A DNA stretch of 9,668 bases from a bacterium (GTDB lineage: Bacteria > Bacillota > Clostridia > Christensenellales > UBA1242), in NCBI GenBank assembly GCA_024692805.1, contig JAILMD010000042.1, positions 1 through 9,668 of the forward strand, read 5' to 3'. Below the pieces are notes generated by a model. The model did no database searches, was not told the DNA's origin, and saw nothing but the letters and a program-made list of their open reading frames with translations. The stretch's first letter is position 1; every line of letters begins with the position of its first letter. Made by a program: the position numbers and the translations under genes. Shown piece by piece: positions 6,336-9,668 of the stretch.

Positions 6336-7088
6336 ATGATCTTGGACATAGCAATAATTGTCATAATTTTAATATTTGCTATTATTGGAATTAAGAAGGG
6401 TTTTGCCTTTTCGTTAATATCTTTATTTGGCGGAACGGTTAACCTATTTTTTGCAACAATTCTAACAGGGCCGTTTAAGTCACTATTGTCAACTATAGGT
6501 TTAACGGGGTCAATTCAAGGAGTTTATGCTTCAAAAATGGCTTCAATGGCTGGCTTTGAAACTGAACTCGTTGGAATGGGGGCTGAGGAGTTATCAACAA
6601 CAGTTAATAACGCAATTAATAATTCAGGCTTTTCATGGGTAACAAAAACTTTAACGCGCTGGTTTTGTAAATTAACTCCTGAAAACATCGCACATAAAAC
6701 TTCATGCACATTAAAAAATATTTTGAGTGACGCATATAGTTCATTTTGGTCAACTTTAATAGCTTTTGCTGTTGCGTTTGGTTTAATATATTTAGTTTTA
6801 TTCCTTATTTCTAAAGCAATGAAAGCCGCAAAACGAGATAGAGCGTTTGATTTCTTTGATAAAACACTTGGTTTATTATTTGGATTGGTTCGTGGTGCTA
6901 TATCAATTGCATTTTTAATTGCTATTTTAAGTTTGTTTAGTGAAAATGGATTGCTTGGCCCTGTTATTGATTATGTTAAAGCTTCAAAGATTGGTGGTTG
7001 GGGATATAACTTAATTAATCCGTTAGTTGATAACTATATTAATTTTGAAAATATAATTGCTGCAATTCGCGGTTCATCTGGTGCGTAA
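6336..7088 (+). CDS. cvpA: CvpA-family integral membrane protein
   Basis: This is a CvpA (colicin V production) family membrane protein. The family's biochemical role is unclear; in enterobacteria it affects envelope homeostasis and colicin V production. It has 250 residues and four membrane segments at about 2-22, 26-46, 137-160 and 178-200. Family marks are the N-terminal LDIAIIVIILIFAIIGIKKGF and DKTLGLLFGLVRG at 175-187. It is longer than the common 160-180 because of a polar region of about 85 residues between segments 2 and 3 (about 50-135, with Cys111 and Cys124). ATG 6336 is chosen because an in-frame TGA lies at 6321 and later starts would delete the first membrane helix. There is no Shine-Dalgarno sequence. 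It is monocistronic, with its own terminator. In family-level terms this call is good; function in this organism is unknown. Confidence 0.85.
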   Translation: MILDIAIIVIILIFAIIGIKKGFAFSLISLFGGTVNLFFATILTGPFKSLLSTIGLTGSIQGVYASKMASMAGFETELVGMGAEELSTTVNNAINNSGFSWVTKTLTRWFCKLTPENIAHKTSCTLKNILSDAYSSFWSTLIAFAVAFGLIYLVLFLISKAMKAAKRDRAFDFFDKTLGLLFGLVRGAISIAFLIAILSLFSENGLLGPVIDYVKASKIGGWGYNLINPLVDNYINFENIIAAIRGSSGA

Positions 7089-7103
7089 TTTGTAATTGTT
7101 GAT

Positions 7104-7134
7104 AAAAGTGGCTTAGATGCCACTTTTTATTTTT
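7104..7134 (+). terminator. Intrinsic terminator of cvpA
   Basis: AAAAGTGGC (7104-7112) and GCCACTTTT (7119-7127) form a 9-bp stem with a 6-nt loop, followed by a T-rich tract to 7134. It starts 16 nt after the cvpA stop. Confidence 0.9.
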
Positions 7135-7173
7135 CGTTTTCAATTCATAATTAATCTTACTAAAAAACAACAT

Positions 7174-7189
7174 TGTTTCACGTGGAACT
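7174..7189. promoter_or_regulatory. parS-like ParB binding site 1
   Basis: TGTTTCACGTGGAACT matches 14 of 16 bases of the chromosomal parS consensus TGTTTCACGTGAAACA; the mismatches are at positions 12 and 16. The central CACGTG is intact. It lies 211 bp before the parA ATG. Confidence 0.85.
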
Positions 7190-7287
7190 TATATGGTTTA
7201 AAATTTAAATTTTGTTTATCACATTTATTTAATATTTAAAATTGTTTAACAGCGTTTTACTAGATAAAATCTAATAAAGCGTCAGAT

Positions 7288-7303
7288 TGTTTCATGTGAA
7301 ACA
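7288..7303. promoter_or_regulatory. parS-like ParB binding site 2
   Basis: TGTTTCATGTGAAACA matches 15 of 16 bases of the parS consensus, differing only at position 8 in the centre. It lies 114 bp from site 1 and about 35 bp upstream of the parA -35 region, so ParB loaded here could also affect parA transcription. Confidence 0.88.
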
Positions 7304-7338
7304 AAGGTGTTTTATTTTAAAAAAACAATTAAATTTTG

Positions 7339-7367
7339 TTTGCGTTTAATTATAAATAGTGTATAAT
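7339..7367 (+). promoter_or_regulatory. Probable parAB promoter
   Basis: A perfect TATAAT (7362-7367) is preceded at 17 nt by a poor -35, TTTGCG (7339-7344). The predicted start near 7374 gives an 11-nt leader that begins at the GTGAGGTGA ribosome site. The -35 weakness makes the exact promoter uncertain. Confidence 0.65.
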
Positions 7368-7384
7368 AATAACGTGAGGTGACA

Positions 7385-8167
7385 ATGGGAAAAATTATTG
7401 CCTTTGCTAACCAAAAAGGTGGAGTAGGAAAAACAACAACCTGCGTTAACGTTTCCGCCTATTTAGCAAAGATGGGAAAGAAAGTTCTGCTTATTGATAT
7501 TGACCCTCAGGGAAATGCAACAAGTGGCTTAGGACTAAAAAAATCGCGAGATATTAAATCAATTTATAATGTTATAGTAGGCGATATTGAGCCAAAAGAA
7601 GCTATAGTTTCAACAAAGATTGAAAATTTAGACATTATTCCAACTAATATTGACCTAGCAGGCGTTGAAGTTGAAATGGTTTATATGGAAAATCGCGAAA
7701 GAATTTTGGAAGCTGCATTTAATAAAGTTAAGGATAACTATGACTATGTGACGATTGACTGTCCACCTTCATTAGGGTTATTAACAATTAATGCGTTTGT
7801 TGGGGCAGATAGCGTTTTAGTTCCAATTCAATGCGAATTCTTTGCTCTTGAAGGTTTAAGTCAACTTATGAACACTATTAGACTTGTTAAAAAGAAATTA
7901 AATGATAGGCTTAATATTGACGGTGTTGTTTTAACAATGCGTGATACTAGATCGAATCTTGGTAAACTCGTTGGCGATGAGATTAATAAATATTTTGGCG
8001 GAATAGTTTATGAAACAACTATACCAAGAAATGTTAAACTTGCAGAGGCTCCTAGTTTTGGAATGCCAATCTGCCTTTATGACAAGAATTGTGCAGGGGC
8101 CAAGGCTTATATTAAACTAACTGAAGAGTTTTTAACAAGAAAACACGATAATTTTAATAAGCTGTAA
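7385..8167 (+). CDS. parA: Chromosome partitioning ATPase ParA (Soj)
   Basis: ParA is a Walker-type ATPase that binds DNA non-specifically as an ATP dimer and drives segregation of ParB-parS complexes; in B. subtilis Soj also regulates DnaA. I choose ATG 7385 (260 residues): GAGG at 7376-7379 is 5 nt upstream, while the GTG at 7379, two codons earlier, overlaps that ribosome site. The deviant Walker A is KGGVGKTT at 11-18 with signature Lys11 and Lys16. Asp40 in LLIDIDPQGN is the expected catalytic residue. Walker B is VTIDCPP at 122-128. RDTRSNLG at 186-193 carries the DNA-binding Arg189 known from Soj, and PRNVKLAEAPSFGMP (214-228) is the conserved C-terminal motif. There is no N-terminal helix-turn-helix, so it is the short chromosomal type (Soj 253). 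parB follows after 74 nt. Confidence 0.96.
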   Translation: MGKIIAFANQKGGVGKTTTCVNVSAYLAKMGKKVLLIDIDPQGNATSGLGLKKSRDIKSIYNVIVGDIEPKEAIVSTKIENLDIIPTNIDLAGVEVEMVYMENRERILEAAFNKVKDNYDYVTIDCPPSLGLLTINAFVGADSVLVPIQCEFFALEGLSQLMNTIRLVKKKLNDRLNIDGVVLTMRDTRSNLGKLVGDEINKYFGGIVYETTIPRNVKLAEAPSFGMPICLYDKNCAGAKAYIKLTEEFLTRKHDNFNKL

Positions 8168-8201
8168 AAATAAAAACTAAAATGTAAAAAATAGGCTATA
8201 T

Positions 8202-8229
8202 TTGACTAAAATTTACAAAACACTATAAA
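8202..8229 (+). promoter_or_regulatory. Doubtful internal promoter before parB
   Basis: TTGACT (8202-8207) and TATAAA (8224-8229) each match five of six bases with a 16-nt spacer. The predicted start, about 8236, lies just past the parB ribosome site (8230-8235), so the transcript would lack it. It may be inactive or yield a nearly leaderless mRNA. Confidence 0.25.
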
Positions 8230-8241
8230 AAGGAGAAAGAA

Positions 8242-9144
8242 ATGAAAGGATTAGGTAGGGGGCTTGATTCTCTATTTGGCGATTATGAAGAATATGACAA
8301 ACCAAGCGAGCCAAAAGTTGAAGTTAAAGAGAAAATAGTTGAAAAGGTTGTAACTAAAGAGGTTAATCGCGGTGCTGATGATATCAGCATTACTTTGATT
8401 GATAGAAACCCTAATCAGCCTCGTAAAATTTTTGATGACAAATCATTAAATGAATTAGCGCAAAGCATAAAAACTCACGGCGTTATTCAACCTATAATTG
8501 TTGCTAAAAAAGGTGACAGATATGTTATTATCGCAGGTGAAAGAAGGTGGAGAGCCAGCCAATTAGCCGGCTTAAAAACTATTCCTTGTATTGTTAGGGA
8601 GTATACTGAGCGTGAAATTGCTGAAATTTCAATCATTGAAAACTTACAAAGGGAAGATTTAAACCCAATTGAGTCTGCTAGAGCAATAAAACAACTTATT
8701 GACCAATATAATTTAACTCAAGAGGTTGTTGCTGACCGAATTGGTAAATCAAGGCCTGCTGTTGCTAACACTTTAAGGCTTCTTTCTCTTGATCCTGAAG
8801 TAATAACGCTTGTTGAAACAAATAGATTAAGCGCTGGTCAAGCAAGATGTTTAGTTACTATTACTGATCGTGAGGCGCAAATTGAGCTTGCAAAAAAGGC
8901 TTGCGACAATAAAATTTCTGTTAGAGAACTTGAAAAGTTTATTAGGCAATTGGGCAAAACCAAAAAGGCTAAAAAAGAAATTGTTCAAAGCCTTGAACTT
9001 AAGGATTTTTCTAGAAAACTCGAAAGAATCTTTGGAACAAAAGTTAATATTTTAGGAACGGATAAAAAGGGTAGAATATTTATTGATTATTATAGTTATG
9101 ATGATCTTCAAAGAATTTATAACGTTATTGATAAATTAGACTAG
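8242..9144 (+). CDS. parB: Chromosome partitioning protein ParB (Spo0J), CTP switch and parS binding
   Basis: ParB binds parS, closes into a CTP-dependent clamp that slides on flanking DNA, recruits SMC and stimulates ParA ATPase. The 300-residue protein (Spo0J 282) shows, in order: the N-terminal GLGRGLDSLF at 3-12, the conserved ParA-contacting peptide; a charged linker about 13-45; the CTP-binding N-domain with GERRWRA at 99-105 and ENLQRE at 133-138; a helix-turn-helix at about 159-181 (TQEVVADRIGKSRPAVANTL); and a C-terminal dimerisation domain at about 250-300. The linker holds a Lys/Glu/Val-rich segment (24-40). ATG is preceded by AAGGAG at 8230-8235 with a 6-nt spacer. It lies 74 nt after parA and probably shares its transcript. 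The stop is TAG, the only non-TAA stop in the window. Two parS-like sites upstream of parA are its expected targets. Confidence 0.97.
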   Translation: MKGLGRGLDSLFGDYEEYDKPSEPKVEVKEKIVEKVVTKEVNRGADDISITLIDRNPNQPRKIFDDKSLNELAQSIKTHGVIQPIIVAKKGDRYVIIAGERRWRASQLAGLKTIPCIVREYTEREIAEISIIENLQREDLNPIESARAIKQLIDQYNLTQEVVADRIGKSRPAVANTLRLLSLDPEVITLVETNRLSAGQARCLVTITDREAQIELAKKACDNKISVRELEKFIRQLGKTKKAKKEIVQSLELKDFSRKLERIFGTKVNILGTDKKGRIFIDYYSYDDLQRIYNVIDKLD

Positions 9145-9170
9145 TATTTTGTAAATAATATAAAAATTTT

Positions 9171-9217
9171 TAAAGTTATTAACATTTTAAATATAAAAGT
9201 TAATAACTTTATTTTTT
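9171..9217. terminator. AT-rich terminator after parB
   Basis: A perfect 13-bp inverted repeat, TAAAGTTATTAAC (9171-9183) with GTTAATAACTTTA (9199-9211), is followed by six T (9212-9217). TTTT/AAAA inside the loop can lengthen the stem. Only two G-C pairs are present, so it is weaker than the others. It lies between convergent genes and may also serve the minus-strand frame, though no clean T-run follows on that side. Confidence 0.65.
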
Positions 9218-9218
9218 A

Positions 9219-9668
9219 TTAATTTATTTTAATTTCGTTACAATTTGTAAAGTTTATGTGATAAGTTGAGCATATTATTATCGTTCTATATTTAGATATT
9301 TTTAATAGCAGTTTATTAAGCTTTTGCAATAAATTTGGGTTGATTGCTGGTGTTAGGTCTTCAATTATAATAAATTCTGCATTAGACAACATTGCCCTAG
9401 CAAGATTTAGTATAAAAATAGTAAAATGCGACTTAATTTCGCTTGGTTTTGATTGTAAACCACTATTTAACTCACAAATTTCGTCATAGATTCCTAATAG
9501 TTTTAATGTTTTAATTATTTCGCGCTTTGAATTATTAATAACTTTTAAATTATTAATAATAGAATCATCAAAGAAGAATGAATCCTTATAAACTATTGAA
9601 AGGTTATGAGAATAAGCGTCTTTTGAAAAATCATATATGCTAATATTATCAAGCGTTATTGTTCCGGT
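9219..9668 (-). CDS. Degenerate ABC-exporter-like ATPase domain (5' partial)
   Basis: An uninterrupted 149-codon frame enters from the right edge and ends at TAA (9221-9219). No start is in the window. It reads like the part of an ABC exporter ATPase after Walker A: GTITLDNISIYDFSKD, then NLSIVYKDSFFFDDSIINNL (compare IGIVFQDPFLFSGTIRENI), a helical region, ILNLARAMLSNAEFIIIEDL and finally YRTIIICST. Nearly every catalytic motif is changed. The Q-loop Gln is Lys28, LSGGQ is replaced by PSEIK (75-79), and the Walker B pair DE is ED (103-104). The D-loop SALD is PAIN (107-110), and the switch His is Thr135 (STY for SHR). It ends soon after this point, without the usual C-terminal tail. The flanking LARA and fold-defining hydrophobic stretches are kept. 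It may be the inactive half of a heterodimer, a pseudoenzyme or a decaying gene; substrate unknown. It is convergent with parB. Confidence 0.75.
   Translation of the reverse strand, partial: TGTITLDNISIYDFSKDAYSHNLSIVYKDSFFFDDSIINNLKVINNSKREIIKTLKLLGIYDEICELNSGLQSKPSEIKSHFTIFILNLARAMLSNAEFIIIEDLTPAINPNLLQKLNKLLLKISKYRTIIICSTYHINFTNCNEIKIN

Noticed and set aside
7261..7273. TAGAT-AAA-ATCTA inverted repeat between the parS sites
   Set aside because: Only 5 bp per arm, no T-run and no repeat elsewhere; expected by chance.
7089..7384. Origin of replication in the gap before parA
   Set aside because: No DnaA box of the TTATNCACA form was found here or in the ftsH-cvpA gap; only a partial TTATCACA-like string occurs near 7217.
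7379..7387. GTG 7379 as the parA start
   Set aside because: It overlaps the ribosome site GAGG (7376-7379), which is correctly spaced for ATG 7385.
1..9668. Possible alternative genetic code because no gene ends in TGA
   Set aside because: Tryptophan codons inspected in ychF and ftsH are TGG, and no conserved protein needs TGA read through; TAA preference fits the low G+C.
9219..9668. Calling the right-edge ABC-like frame a pseudogene
   Set aside because: The motifs are degenerate, but the frame is open for all 149 visible codons and hydrophobic core positions are kept; inactive partner and decaying gene cannot be told apart from this fragment.

Overview
This AT-rich window (about one third G+C by eye) looks like a chromosomal piece of a Gram-positive, clostridia-like bacterium. 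The evidence is a chromosomal ParA/ParB pair with two parS-type sites, strong AGGAGG-type ribosome sites, consensus sigma-A promoters, a YtaF-type membrane protein and an FtsH of Gram-positive style. The standard code is used: Trp is TGG. All visible genes stop with TAA except parB (TAG). No tRNA, rRNA, CRISPR array or insertion sequence was seen.

Layout. 1-224: the C-terminal end of an ABC exporter (+), ended by a hairpin that contains its stop codon. 273-869: a YtaF/MntP-family membrane protein (+). 902-1820: a minus-strand unit made of uppP followed by a previously unlisted 27-codon ORF and a terminator. 1908-3005: ychF (+), divergent from uppP. 3151-3729: an unknown membrane-anchored protein (-) with a perfect consensus promoter. 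3813-5969: ftsH (-). 5970-6335: a divergent regulatory gap. 6336-7088: a CvpA-family protein (+), apparently leaderless. 7089-7384: a gap holding two parS-like sites. 7385-9144: parA and parB (+). 9219-9668: an open frame (-) running off the right edge, which reads as an ABC-exporter ATPase domain with nearly every catalytic motif altered.

How the genes fit. ParA, ParB and the parS sites form the origin-segregation system, so the window is probably close to the replication origin. Bacillus subtilis also keeps its ychF orthologue (yyaF) near soj-spo0J. UppP recycles the lipid carrier for wall synthesis, FtsH controls membrane-protein quality, and YchF is a translation- and stress-linked ATPase. 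These are housekeeping genes.

The less ordinary signals are the small Cys-containing ORF behind uppP, the degenerate ABC ATPase, a cvpA promoter whose predicted start point falls on the ATG, and a recurring architecture in which predicted transcripts begin right at the Shine-Dalgarno sequence. I found no multi-gene system that I would call undescribed; the candidates are these individual elements.
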